A DNA stretch of 48,563 bases, taken from NCBI GenBank assembly GCA_000980495.1, contig LARN01000011.1:1-48563 (forward strand), given 5' to 3'. Below the pieces are notes generated by a model, which ran no database searches, was not told where the DNA came from, and saw only the letters and a list, made by a program, of their open reading frames with translations. Each line of letters begins with the position of its first letter. Within the stretch, counting starts at the first letter, position 1. Made by a program: the position numbers and the translations under genes. Of this stretch, positions 18,032 through 25,747 are shown piece after piece. Source of the DNA: Acinetobacter sp. N54.MGS-139. GTDB lineage: Bacteria; Pseudomonadota; Gammaproteobacteria; Burkholderiales; Burkholderiaceae_F.

Positions 18032-19479
18032 ATCATCGGCTCTTCGGATCGAGCTTCTTGCTCAGCCTCTTCAGTCATTCCGCCGATTTCGATTTCATCG
18101 ATTTCGTCGACTTTTACCGGTTTAGGACCCGGTTCAAAAACGGCAATGCTCTCGACGTGTGCAGTGTGAGGGAACATATTCATCACACCGGCAGACAGCA
18201 GTTTCCAGCCCCCTTCCCTAACGAGCAGCGCAGCATCGCGGGCCAGCGTGGCCGGATTGCAGGAAACATAGACCAGACGTGCAGGACGTTTGTCCGTTTC
18301 GGCGAGTGAGCGGCAAAGTGCCATTGCGCCTTCGCGGGGCGGGTCGATAAGAACTCGATCTACACCGCCGAGCTTATTCCAAACGGCATCCCAATCGTCC
18401 AGTGTCCAGTCAAACAGATTACGAGCCTCAAATTCGGTCTTATCCGCGAGGTTATTGTCTTTAGCGCCCGCGCGTGCACGTTCGACCAGCTCGGAGCTGC
18501 CTTCAATACCAAGAACTTTCGCTGTTCTGGTTGCCAGCGGCAGCGTAAAGTTGCCGAGCCCGCAGAAGAAATCGATGACCTTAGACGAGGGTTCAAGATG
18601 CAGCAATCGAAGCGCTCTAGTCACCATCACTTCGTTCAAGCGATGGTTTACTTGTGTAAAGTCTGTAGGTCTAAAGACGACTTCCACACCGGTTTCCCGA
18701 TGGTGCAGTTTCAAGCGAGCAGCGTTTTCGGGATCCATCGGATAAATGGAGTCCGGGCCTTTTGGCTGATACCAAAAATCGACGCCATAGTCCTTCTGAA
18801 ACTGTCTGAGCTTTGCTTCATCGTCGGCAGTCGGTTTTTCTAAAACACGCAACACTAACGCCAGTGCTTCATCGGTCACGGCCAATTCAATCTGAGGAAG
18901 CTTCTTGCGCAGCGATAAAGAATTAATGAGTTCACGGAGCGGCACCAGCAGATCGCTGACACGCTTGGGCAGGATTTCGCAGCTCTTCATGTCTGCGATA
19001 AAGCTCGAACGCTTTTCATGGAAGCCGACCAGCACGGTTCCTTTTTTTGCGACTTCACGCACGGACAAACGAGCGCGGTGGCGGTATCTCCATGCAGAGC
19101 CATAGATCGGTGCCAGCACCTGCTCGGGACGAACCCTGCCGATATGCCACAAGGCGTCCATCAAAACCTTTTGTTTCATCGCAACCTGAGCATGCGCTTC
19201 GAGGTGCTGCATGGCACAGCCGCCGCAGCTGCCGTCCTTGACGCCGAAATAAGGACACTTCGGCAAAACGCGAAGCGGAGACTCCTTATAGATTTCGGTG
19301 GTCAGTCCTAATTCAAAGGAAGGTTTGCTGCGGTAGACCTCGTATTCAATTTTTTCTCCGGGGAGCGCCCCTTCGATGAAAACGACCTTACCGTCGCGGC
19401 GTGCGACACCACGGCCTTCCTGATCCAAGGACTCAATAACGGCGACATACTTTGCCCGTTCTTTTTTAGCTCGTGCCAT
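18028..19479 (-). CDS. rlmD: 23S rRNA (uracil(1939)-C(5))-methyltransferase RlmD
   Basis: SAM-dependent m5U methyltransferase acting on U1939 of 23S rRNA. The 483-residue protein has an N-terminal TRAM RNA-binding domain (about 10-65) and four cluster-binding cysteines (Cys75, Cys85, Cys88, Cys167). A Rossmann methyltransferase core follows, with FFCGLGNFTLPLA, DPPREGA and the catalytic-Cys motif VSCNPATLARD. The C-terminus carries a Glu-rich tail of about 30 residues. ATG start with AGGA upstream, 20 bases after the nlpD-like gene. Confidence 0.96.
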   Translation of the reverse strand: MARAKKERAKYVAVIESLDQEGRGVARRDGKVVFIEGALPGEKIEYEVYRSKPSFELGLTTEIYKESPLRVLPKCPYFGVKDGSCGGCAMQHLEAHAQVAMKQKVLMDALWHIGRVRPEQVLAPIYGSAWRYRHRARLSVREVAKKGTVLVGFHEKRSSFIADMKSCEILPKRVSDLLVPLRELINSLSLRKKLPQIELAVTDEALALVLRVLEKPTADDEAKLRQFQKDYGVDFWYQPKGPDSIYPMDPENAARLKLHHRETGVEVVFRPTDFTQVNHRLNEVMVTRALRLLHLEPSSKVIDFFCGLGNFTLPLATRTAKVLGIEGSSELVERARAGAKDNNLADKTEFEARNLFDWTLDDWDAVWNKLGGVDRVLIDPPREGAMALCRSLAETDKRPARLVYVSCNPATLARDAALLVREGGWKLLSAGVMNMFPHTAHVESIAVFEPGPKPVKVDEIDEIEIGGMTEEAEQEARSEEPMI

Positions 19480-19499
19480 GAATTTTCCTAACTTCTAAC

Positions 19500-20264
19500 T
19501 TAGCGCTTTTGGAGCATTGTAAGAGGATCAATCGGTTTGCCGTTTTTGCGTATTTCAAAATGGACACGGGGAGAAACATCCGTCGTTCCCATCACGGCAA
19601 TCGCCTGTCCTTTGCGAACCTGATCGCCCTGTTTTACCGTGATCGATTTCACGCGGCCATAGACAGAAACGCAGCCGTCCTTATCGCGAATCATTACGAC
19701 CTTGCCGTAGCCCTGTACCTGGCCGTCAAAAAGTACCGTACCGTTCACAGCGGCGTGGACCTTTTCTCCTTCGGAGCCGGCGATATCGATACCTTTATTC
19801 ATACCGCCGAAATTTTGAATAATCTTTCCGGAAGCCGGCCAGCCGTAGGTGCCGTTGGCACTGCCGACAGAAGTGCTTGAAGAAGCCGCCTGCGTATTAC
19901 TTGCAGAAGCGGCAGGAGCAGCACTTGAAGAAGTCGAGGACTTCGCAGAGCTGCTCGAGCTTGTCTGCGTCTTAGTATTGGCTTCTACTCTGCGAATATT
20001 GGCATCTGTTGAAGAAGACACGGACAAGCGGAGTTTCTGACCGACCAATAGGTGGGACGGATTCGTCAAGTGGTTTTCGCGTGCGACCACGGCAGGATCG
20101 AGGCCATAACGGGAGGAAATCGCATACAGCGTGTCTCCGGGCTTAACGGTATAGACGGAAGCCGTCGCTGAACCGTCGGATATCGGGGCATTGCCTCCGG
20201 TAAACGAACAGCCGGCCATCAGCGAAGCAAACACCATCGGCCAAAGATACTTACTGCAATTCAT
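19500..20264 (-). CDS. nlpD: NlpD-like LysM / degenerate M23 peptidase lipoprotein
   Basis: A 254-residue outer-membrane lipoprotein with lipobox LMAGC (Cys19), a LysM peptidoglycan-binding domain at about residues 38-82, a Ser/Ala-rich linker at about 85-135, and a C-terminal LytM domain. The first zinc ligand His is replaced by Asn in NKGIDIAG, and the HxH-type site reads YGRV. Only the last HFEIR is kept, so it should not be hydrolytic. Known NlpD proteins activate the amidase AmiC at division. ATG start with GGAGGAG upstream. It follows surE, as in many proteobacteria. Confidence 0.88.
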   Translation of the reverse strand: MNCSKYLWPMVFASLMAGCSFTGGNAPISDGSATASVYTVKPGDTLYAISSRYGLDPAVVARENHLTNPSHLLVGQKLRLSVSSSTDANIRRVEANTKTQTSSSSSAKSSTSSSAAPAASASNTQAASSSTSVGSANGTYGWPASGKIIQNFGGMNKGIDIAGSEGEKVHAAVNGTVLFDGQVQGYGKVVMIRDKDGCVSVYGRVKSITVKQGDQVRKGQAIAVMGTTDVSPRVHFEIRKNGKPIDPLTMLQKR

Positions 20265-20303
20265 AACTCCTCCATGAGCCTCTTTTATTTCTTTACCGAA
20301 CAG

Positions 20304-20332
20304 ATTTTAAGTAAAAAGACTTCAATCGTCAG
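20304..20332 (-). promoter_or_regulatory. Candidate promoter for the nlpD-like gene
   Basis: Minus strand: -35 CTGACG, a 17-base spacer, then -10 TAAAAT, about 40 bases before the nlpD start. It lies between the surE stop and nlpD, so nlpD and rlmD may be expressed apart from surE. Confidence 0.4.
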
Positions 20333-20349
20333 AACAAATCAAATTATTC

Positions 20350-21102
20350 TCAGGACTGAAAGCTGTTACACCAAGCGCGAACGGTATCCAACATCCCGTA
20401 ATTGGTCATATCCACTTGGAGCGGCGTCATGCTGACGTAGTTGTGCGATGTGGCCCAAAAATCGGTGCCCTGAGTGCTGTCGCGGGCATCACCGGCGGCA
20501 CCGAGCCAATAAATTGTCTCGCCTCGCGGGTTAACCTGCTCGATCACGGACTGAGCTGCGTGACGACGGCCAAGGCGTGTCACGACTAATCCGGAGAGCT
20601 GGTCAATCGTTGTATTGGGAATATTGACATTCAGCAGGAACGGTGCGGGAAGCGGATTTTTAATAAAGTTGTCCACAATATACTCAGCGACCTCCGCGGC
20701 GGAATCCAAACAGGACCAACCCGAATGCACTTGAGAAAAAGCAAAGGACGGGCAGCCAAATAAAAAGCCTTCCATCGCGGCTGCAACAGTACCGGAATAA
20801 AGCACATCGTCGCCCATATTTTGTCCGCAGTTGATGCCGCTTAAAACGATATCGGGTTTTTGGGGGAGTAAACCGGTTAAAGCAATGTGAACACAATCTG
20901 AGGGTGTGCCGTTCACAAAGAAAACATTTTCCTGAACCTGACGGACGGAAAGCGGACGGTTAAGCGTTAAAGAATTGCTGGCGCCGCTGTGATTTTGCTC
21001 GGGCGCTACTACTGTGACATTGCCGAATCGGCGAATACGACGAGCGAGTTCCTGAATGCCGGGGGCTAAGTAACCGTCGTCGTTTGAAATCAAAATGTTC
21101 AT
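20350..21102 (-). CDS. surE: 5'/3'-nucleotidase SurE
   Basis: Metal-dependent phosphatase that dephosphorylates nucleoside monophosphates, linked to stationary-phase survival. The 250-residue protein starts MNILISNDDGYLAPG, with Asp8 and Asp9 as metal ligands. SGASNSLT (near 39-46) and LSGINCGQNMG complete the active site. ATG start with GAGGAAGCG upstream. It heads a surE, nlpD, rlmD run. The pcm gene that often follows surE is absent here. Confidence 0.97.
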   Translation of the reverse strand: MNILISNDDGYLAPGIQELARRIRRFGNVTVVAPEQNHSGASNSLTLNRPLSVRQVQENVFFVNGTPSDCVHIALTGLLPQKPDIVLSGINCGQNMGDDVLYSGTVAAAMEGFLFGCPSFAFSQVHSGWSCLDSAAEVAEYIVDNFIKNPLPAPFLLNVNIPNTTIDQLSGLVVTRLGRRHAAQSVIEQVNPRGETIYWLGAAGDARDSTQGTDFWATSHNYVSMTPLQVDMTNYGMLDTVRAWCNSFQS

Positions 21103-21138
21103 CGCTTCCTCAAAGATAGCCGAAGTGTTCAGCCCTCA

Positions 21139-21168
21139 ATTATCGCGATTTTCCGAGATCTTATCCAA
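21139..21168 (-). promoter_or_regulatory. Candidate promoter for surE
   Basis: Minus strand: -35 TTGGAT, 18-base spacer, -10 GATAAT (5 of 6). It starts transcription about 30 bases before the surE ATG, which has a good ribosome-binding site. The -35 is weak. Confidence 0.4.
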
Positions 21169-21223
21169 TGCCACGCGCGCAGAGCGAGGACCGAATACGG
21201 GAAAGTATTTTTGAGGAGCTCCG

Positions 21224-21262
21224 AAAAGGCAAAAGCCGTAGGTTTACTGAATCACTACGGCT
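21224..21262 (-). terminator. Terminator of the 50-codon small gene
   Basis: AGCCGTAG (21234-21241) and CTACGGCT (21255-21262) form a perfect 8-base-pair stem with a 13-base loop. On the minus strand it is followed by TTTGCCTTTT. A second small hairpin, GTCGGC/GCCGAC at 21273-21289, lies between it and the small ORF and could serve as a weak plus-strand terminator for readthrough. Confidence 0.65.
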
Positions 21263-21313
21263 GCACATCAATGTCGGCAATCGGCCGACGAAATTTTTAG
21301 TCCTGTCGAAAAG

Positions 21314-21466
21314 TTAGGCAGTCGCCTTAGACAAGGTCATTCCTGCAGATACAGTAACGACTTTTTGCTTCTTCTCTTTTTTCTCAGACTTTTTAGCAAG
21401 GGAGATCAATTGGAGAGAAGCCCCGGCTAATAAAAGACGAGTTTTCATCGGAAGAGATTCAGGCAT
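21314..21466 (-). CDS. Small 50-residue protein of unknown function, candidate Pho regulon member
   Basis: A 50-codon frame with ATG at 21464-21466 and TAA at 21314-21316. The start is preceded by GAGGA at a spacing of four bases. The peptide has a short hydrophobic stretch (residues 11-24, LLLAGASLQLISLA), then a very basic segment (KKSEKKEKKQK, about 25-35) and a Thr/Ser/Ala-rich end. An in-frame Met7 gives a signal-like N-terminus (MKTRLLLAGAS). It has its own promoter region with a Pho-box-like repeat and its own terminator, so it looks like a complete monocistronic unit. I do not recognise a family. It could instead mark a small RNA of about 270 bases. Confidence 0.5.
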   Translation of the reverse strand: MPESLPMKTRLLLAGASLQLISLAKKSEKKEKKQKVVTVSAGMTLSKATA

Positions 21467-21500
21467 TTAGTCCTCAAAGGTTGTTATGAAATCACCTTCC

Positions 21501-21534
21501 AATTTAGTAACTTAATATGACAGCTTTATGACAA
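21501..21534 (-). promoter_or_regulatory. Pho-box-like operator and promoter of the small gene
   Basis: The minus strand at 21517-21534 reads TTGTCATAAAGCTGTCAT, which matches the PhoB-box consensus CTGTCATAWAWCTGTCAY at 16 of 18 positions. The two TGTCA repeats are 11 bases apart. Ten bases downstream is a -10 candidate TAAATT (21501-21506), the spacing used in PhoB-activated promoters where the box replaces the -35. A third TGTCAT lies nine bases further upstream. The site points toward the 50-codon ORF. Confidence 0.55.
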
Positions 21535-21568
21535 AAATGACATAAATTTCAAAATTAAGTGTTTATCC

Positions 21569-22345
21569 TTAAACACTTACCATGACGCGGAAACCTCTTT
21601 TTTCAAGTTTATCTCGAATTTTACAAAGAGACTCCTTGTCCGCCTTTTTTAACCCTGCAGCCGGAGTGTCGCGATCAAGGGTATAAATCATTACCTCCCG
21701 AGGCTTGATTTCTTCGAGCACGTCAATCCAGGGATTTACAAACTCGTCTATCGTATTATCCACAGACTGCCCTTCAAACTCGCCTTTCATGAACATCGTC
21801 TGGATAATCGGACGAACCGGCATATTTTTAAGCTTTTCGATGACTTCTTTTACGTCGTACTTGGCGTTCGGACGATCAATCCGCCTGATGTAGTCCGCGT
21901 TCACGGTATCGAGTTTCATAATCGGGTTGTCCACTTTTGCTAAAGCTTTAACTACTCTGTCGCGAGCCAGAAATGTGGAATTGCTTAAGACGCTGATTTT
22001 AGCGTTGGGAAAATAACGATCTCGAAGTTCAATCGTATCGTCAATGATGAGGTAAAAATCAGGGTGAGAAGTCGGTTCTCCGTTTCCGGCGAACGTAAAG
22101 ACATCGGGTACGACTCCTGTTTTCTGCAGATAGATGAGTTTCTTTTCTAACGCAGTACGGACTTCTTCGCGCGTAGGCAATTTGCGCTTAGCATCGTGAT
22201 CTTTATTAAAGCCGCATTCACAGTACACGCAGTCAAAAGAACAGACTTTAGCTTCAGCCGGCAAGAGATTGATACCTAAAGAAGTGCCTAAGCGTCTGGA
22301 ATGAACCGGCCCGAAGATTGGTGAAGGAAAAAGAATACAAGCCAT
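21569..22345 (-). CDS. Radical SAM protein (COG0731-like)
   Basis: A 258-residue radical SAM enzyme. The cluster motif CSFDCVYC is near residue 34 (Cys-x3-Cys-x2-Cys), followed by GNGEPTSHPDF, the SAM-binding glycine motif. I set the start at ATG 22343-22345, preceded by GGAGGAATT. The frame is open further upstream but there runs through the tRNA terminator and tRNA-Pro, so that part is not coding. Proteins of this type are loosely related to wyosine-synthesis enzymes, but the substrate is unknown. It stands alone between tRNA-Pro and the small gene. Confidence 0.85.
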   Translation of the reverse strand: MACILFPSPIFGPVHSRRLGTSLGINLLPAEAKVCSFDCVYCECGFNKDHDAKRKLPTREEVRTALEKKLIYLQKTGVVPDVFTFAGNGEPTSHPDFYLIIDDTIELRDRYFPNAKISVLSNSTFLARDRVVKALAKVDNPIMKLDTVNADYIRRIDRPNAKYDVKEVIEKLKNMPVRPIIQTMFMKGEFEGQSVDNTIDEFVNPWIDVLEEIKPREVMIYTLDRDTPAAGLKKADKESLCKIRDKLEKRGFRVMVSV

Positions 22346-22371
22346 GCTGAATTCCTCCGTAACAGCCGCAG

Positions 22372-22403
22372 AAAACAAAAAGGTTGTCGCTTGGACAACC
22401 TTT
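22372..22403 (-). terminator. Terminator of tRNA-Pro
   Basis: AAAGGTTGTC (22379-22388) and GACAACCTTT (22394-22403) form a perfect 10-base-pair stem with a 5-base loop. TTGTTTTC follows on the minus strand. It lies between the tRNA 3' end and the radical SAM start, so the radical SAM gene needs its own promoter or readthrough. Confidence 0.9.
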
Positions 22404-22413
22404 CGAGAATTTG

Positions 22414-22491
<78 letters not shown>

Positions 22492-22504
22492 CTCAAGAAC
22501 CGTG

Positions 22505-22533
22505 ATATTACACGATTTTTTTTAATTGTGCAA
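22505..22533 (-). promoter_or_regulatory. tRNA-Pro promoter, -35 inside the merR-like gene
   Basis: Minus strand: -35 TTGCAC (22528-22533), a 17-base A-rich spacer, -10 TAATAT (22505-22510), 15 bases before the tRNA. TTGCAC forms the codons Leu-His near the end of the merR-like gene. The arrangement closely matches the tRNA-Val promoter at 33539-33567. Confidence 0.65.
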
Positions 22534-22947
22534 AAACTCTTCGATTTTTTCTAAGTTATAGACGACAGAATCAAATTCGTCCCAATCGATTTCCGGCTGA
22601 GCAAACGCTCCGGCCCCATCAAAACCGGGTAGATAAGCTTCCGGAAGCTGCGGCGCCGAAGCGCCGGCTTTTGCTTCCCTGTCTTCTTTATTCAAAATTT
22701 CTCTTGCCGCATCAATACGATAGCCTTCTCCGTAGAGCAACTCCCGTATTCTGCGGGCAATCAAAATATCTTTTGCGCGGTAAGCACGCTGGCTGCCGCG
22801 CTTCATCGGTCTGAGCTGAGAAAATTCTTTTTCCCAAAACCTCAGGACATAATCTTTTACACCACAAAGTGAGCTCGCTTCCCGAATCGGAAAATACCTT
22901 TTCGAAGGTATCGGCGGCAATTCAGGAAGCTTTTTCTTTCTGGGCAT
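22522..22947 (-). CDS. MerR family transcriptional regulator
   Basis: A 141-residue protein with an N-terminal MerR-type winged helix (about residues 18-85), including [24 protein letters not shown] and [18 protein letters not shown]. The C-terminal part is short and acidic with no metal-binding cysteines, so its effector is unknown. MerR-type genes of this kind stand after ihfA in many betaproteobacteria. It begins six bases after the restored end of ihfA, pointing to coupled translation. Its last codons double as the tRNA-Pro -35 element. Confidence 0.88.
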   Translation of the reverse strand: MPRKKKLPELPPIPSKRYFPIREASSLCGVKDYVLRFWEKEFSQLRPMKRGSQRAYRAKDILIARRIRELLYGEGYRIDAAREILNKEDREAKAGASAPQLPEAYLPGFDGAGAFAQPEIDWDEFDSVVYNLEKIEEFLHN

Positions 22948-22953
22948 CCGCTA

Positions 22954-23309
22954 TCAAGCCTTTTGGCGGAGGTTGTAATCGATAAAGTCCGTCAGTTTCT
23001 TGGAAGGATGAAAGTAGACATCCAAACGGGTCGGAGCGTCAAACCATTCCTTGGCCTCCGGGTCAAAGAACATTTGTATGCTCTGCCGCAGATTTCAAAC
23101 CTGCCGAGTGTCGTGAGTTTTACCTCTTCTCCGGTTGCTAAAACATCCGAAATGGTCTGGAAAAACTGAGTCACAAAAACTCGAGACATCTCGCGGCTGA
23201 AACCGAGCTCCTCGAAAAGAACTTCTTCGAGCGTGCTGCGGTTCATTGTGTTCTTATCCCCAAGCAACTCTTTGACGAGTTCAAAATTGTCAGGACCAAT
23301 GTTTGCCAT
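22954..23309 (-). CDS. ihfA: Integration host factor alpha-like protein, interrupted by an apparent frameshift
   Basis: HU/IHF-family DNA-bending protein. The first frame runs from ATG 23309 (strong AAGGGGA ribosome-binding site) through MNRSTLEEVLFEELGF and VKLTTLGRFEI, then continues to a stop at 22992 with an unrelated-looking tail. The next frame instead gives FFDPEAKEW and RLDVYFHPSKKL, the expected HU/IHF C-terminal strand, ending at 22954. A shift within 23081-23095 restores 118 residues and the family's spacing. One missing A in the AAA at 23093-23095 would do it. The DNA-binding arm is atypical (no RPGRNP). This may be a sequencing error, a mutation or a programmed event. The usual position between pheT and merR supports ihfA. 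Confidence 0.8.
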
Positions 23310-23318
23310 GACTTCCCC

Positions 23319-25730
23319 TTAATCTCTCAAGACTGCGCCCTCTTTAGCGAGGGCTTCTACCACAGCGGCGACGGCCTCGTCAGCCTCTTCTTCAGAAAGC
23401 TGAGCATCCGGACGCTGGAGCAACATGTTAAACGCAAGGCTCTTCTTCCCTACATTAGCACCATCCTGAGGTTTGTAAAGATCAAAGAGTTTGAAAGATG
23501 ACAAACTCAGCAGGCGCGGATCTTTCTTCGCGGCCTTGCGAACGGCGTCCATCAGTTTCTGAACCGGAACTGCATCGTCAATAAACACGGCGACGTCGCG
23601 GGACATCGGCTGGAACTTAGACAGGCTGCGGTTGACCGGAACTCCGACATCAAGAAGCGCTTCTTCCTTGAGCTCGAAGACGACCGGAGAATGCGGCAGC
23701 TCATACTTATGAGCGAGCTCGGGATGAAGCTCTCCAATAAATCCGATTTCTTCGCCGTCGAGATAAACAGTAGCGGCGCGTCCCGGATGGAGTGCAGGAT
23801 GGTTAGATTTTTCAAAGCGGAGGTTGCGGCCCGGAAGCAGCATCTCAACCGCACCCTTCAAGTCGAAGAAGTCAAAGTTTCTAGCCTTCTCTCCCCACTG
23901 AGCCGGGCGAGCTGAGCCGTATACCAGAGCGGCAAGATGCAGCGGCTGATACACGCCTTCAACGGCAGCGTCGGAGCCCTTAACGGAGGGATCACGTCTG
24001 AAGATACGGCCTAATTCAAACAAGGCTGCTCTGTCGGCTTTACGATTGAGGTTGTACTTAAGACGATCCACCAAGCCGGAGATCAGCTGTGTTCTCATGA
24101 CAGCCATCTGGGAAGCGATCGGATTCAAAACTTTAATCGGATCCTTAACTTCGGCAAAGTCTGCTTCCGCTTCTTCACTGATGAAGGAGTAGTTAATCAG
24201 CTCCTGGAATCCTAAGCCGGCCATCTTCTTGCGAAGTTCATGACGGTCGAGTTTGGCTTCAGGACGTTCGAGCATGGCTACGCGAGCCAGCGGAGGAATT
24301 TCCGTCAGGTTCTGATAACCGTAAAGGCGAGCAACTTCTTCGATCAGGTCTTCTTCAATCTCGATGTCAAAGCGATAGCTCGGAGCATCCACAACGAATG
24401 TGTCTCCTTCTTTCTTGAAAGAGAAGCCTAAGCGAGTAAAGCACTCGGCCATTTTGTCGTCGGAGATATCTGCACCGATAACTTTTCTGCAGCGGTCAGC
24501 TCTCATGCGAACGGGCTCGCGAACCGGAAGCTCTTCAATTTCGTCGACAACCGGACCAACCTTCGTTTCAGAGGTACCGCAGATCTCGAGAATCAGTCGA
24601 GTGATATATTCCATATGGTCCACGTTGGACTGGAAATCCACCCCGCGCTCGAAGCGATAAGCAGCGTCCGTGGAGAAGTTTAATTTTCTGCAGCGGCCTT
24701 GAATGGCTTTGGGCCACCAGAAAGCAGCCTCAATAAAGACATTTTTCGTGTCTAATGAAACAGCAGCATGATCGCCGCCCATGATGCCGCCGATGGCTTC
24801 AATACCGTTGTTATCGCTAATCACACCAAAGTACGGATCGATATCAACAGTCTGACCGTTAAGGAGTTCGGCTTTCTCACCTTCTTTACCCCAGCGAACG
24901 GTCAGAGGACCGTCAAGCTTATCGAGGTCAAAAATATGAGTCGGACGGCCGAGCTCGAGCATGACGTAATTGGAAATGTCCACCAATGCAGAAATCGAAC
25001 GCTGCCCGGAACGCTCCAGACGGTCCTTCATCCACTGAGGAGTCGGAGCCTTAGCATTGACGCCGCAGACCACACGGCCGGCGAAGCGTCCGCAAAGATC
25101 CGGAGCTTCATTGCGTACTTCGTGAACGCAGTCACAGGTAGCCGGAACCGGAGAGAAATCCGGGAGGGAAAGCTCGGCACCGGTCAGCGCTCTCAAATCA
25201 CGGCCGACACCGATCACGCTTAAAGCGTCACCGCGGTTCGGAGTTGCTTTGACTTCAATCTTCTTGTCGTCAAGACGTTCGTAGACGCGAATGTCTTCAC
25301 CGACAGGGGCGTCTTCCGGAAGAATCCACAGACCGGAATGATCTTCGCTGATGCCTAATTCTCTGCTGGAGCAAAGCATACCGTTGCTCTCGACACCGCG
25401 GAGTTTGGCCTTTTTAATCTTAAAGTCGCCCGGAAGCACGGCGCCGATGGTAGCGCACGGAACCTTGACTCCGGCTCTAACGTTCGGAGCACCGCAGACG
25501 ATTTGCACAGGTTCCTCTTTACCGATATCCACCGTGCAGACATGCAGTTTGTCTGCATTCGGATGCTGTTCGCAGGTCAATACCTGAGCAACGACCACAC
25601 CGGTGAAGGCCGGCGCAATCGGTTCTGCGCCTTCGATTTCCAGGCCGCCCATCGTCAGGGTTTCGCACAGCTCATCGCTGCTGAGGGCAGGATTGATGTA
25701 ATGGCGCAGCCACTCTTCTGAAAATAACAT
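23319..25730 (-). CDS. pheT: Phenylalanyl-tRNA synthetase beta subunit
   Basis: Beta subunit of the heterotetrameric synthetase, holding the editing site and tRNA anticodon recognition. The 803-residue protein has the EMAP-II-like tRNA-binding domain (about 39-150), B3/4 editing and B5 domains, a catalytic-like core, and the C-terminal anticodon-binding FDX-ACB domain (about 710-803). ATG start. It ends nine bases before ihfA, the conserved pheS-pheT-ihfA order. The length is normal. Confidence 0.97.
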   Translation of the reverse strand: MLFSEEWLRHYINPALSSDELCETLTMGGLEIEGAEPIAPAFTGVVVAQVLTCEQHPNADKLHVCTVDIGKEEPVQIVCGAPNVRAGVKVPCATIGAVLPGDFKIKKAKLRGVESNGMLCSSRELGISEDHSGLWILPEDAPVGEDIRVYERLDDKKIEVKATPNRGDALSVIGVGRDLRALTGAELSLPDFSPVPATCDCVHEVRNEAPDLCGRFAGRVVCGVNAKAPTPQWMKDRLERSGQRSISALVDISNYVMLELGRPTHIFDLDKLDGPLTVRWGKEGEKAELLNGQTVDIDPYFGVISDNNGIEAIGGIMGGDHAAVSLDTKNVFIEAAFWWPKAIQGRCRKLNFSTDAAYRFERGVDFQSNVDHMEYITRLILEICGTSETKVGPVVDEIEELPVREPVRMRADRCRKVIGADISDDKMAECFTRLGFSFKKEGDTFVVDAPSYRFDIEIEEDLIEEVARLYGYQNLTEIPPLARVAMLERPEAKLDRHELRKKMAGLGFQELINYSFISEEAEADFAEVKDPIKVLNPIASQMAVMRTQLISGLVDRLKYNLNRKADRAALFELGRIFRRDPSVKGSDAAVEGVYQPLHLAALVYGSARPAQWGEKARNFDFFDLKGAVEMLLPGRNLRFEKSNHPALHPGRAATVYLDGEEIGFIGELHPELAHKYELPHSPVVFELKEEALLDVGVPVNRSLSKFQPMSRDVAVFIDDAVPVQKLMDAVRKAAKKDPRLLSLSSFKLFDLYKPQDGANVGKKSLAFNMLLQRPDAQLSEEEADEAVAAVVEALAKEGAVLRD

Positions 25731-25747
25731 TTTTATCCTTTCGCCGA

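Noticed and set aside
22992..23091. C-terminal tail of ihfA in its first frame as the true end
   Set aside because: The tail has no HU/IHF features, whereas the next frame encodes the expected strand and ends just before merR.
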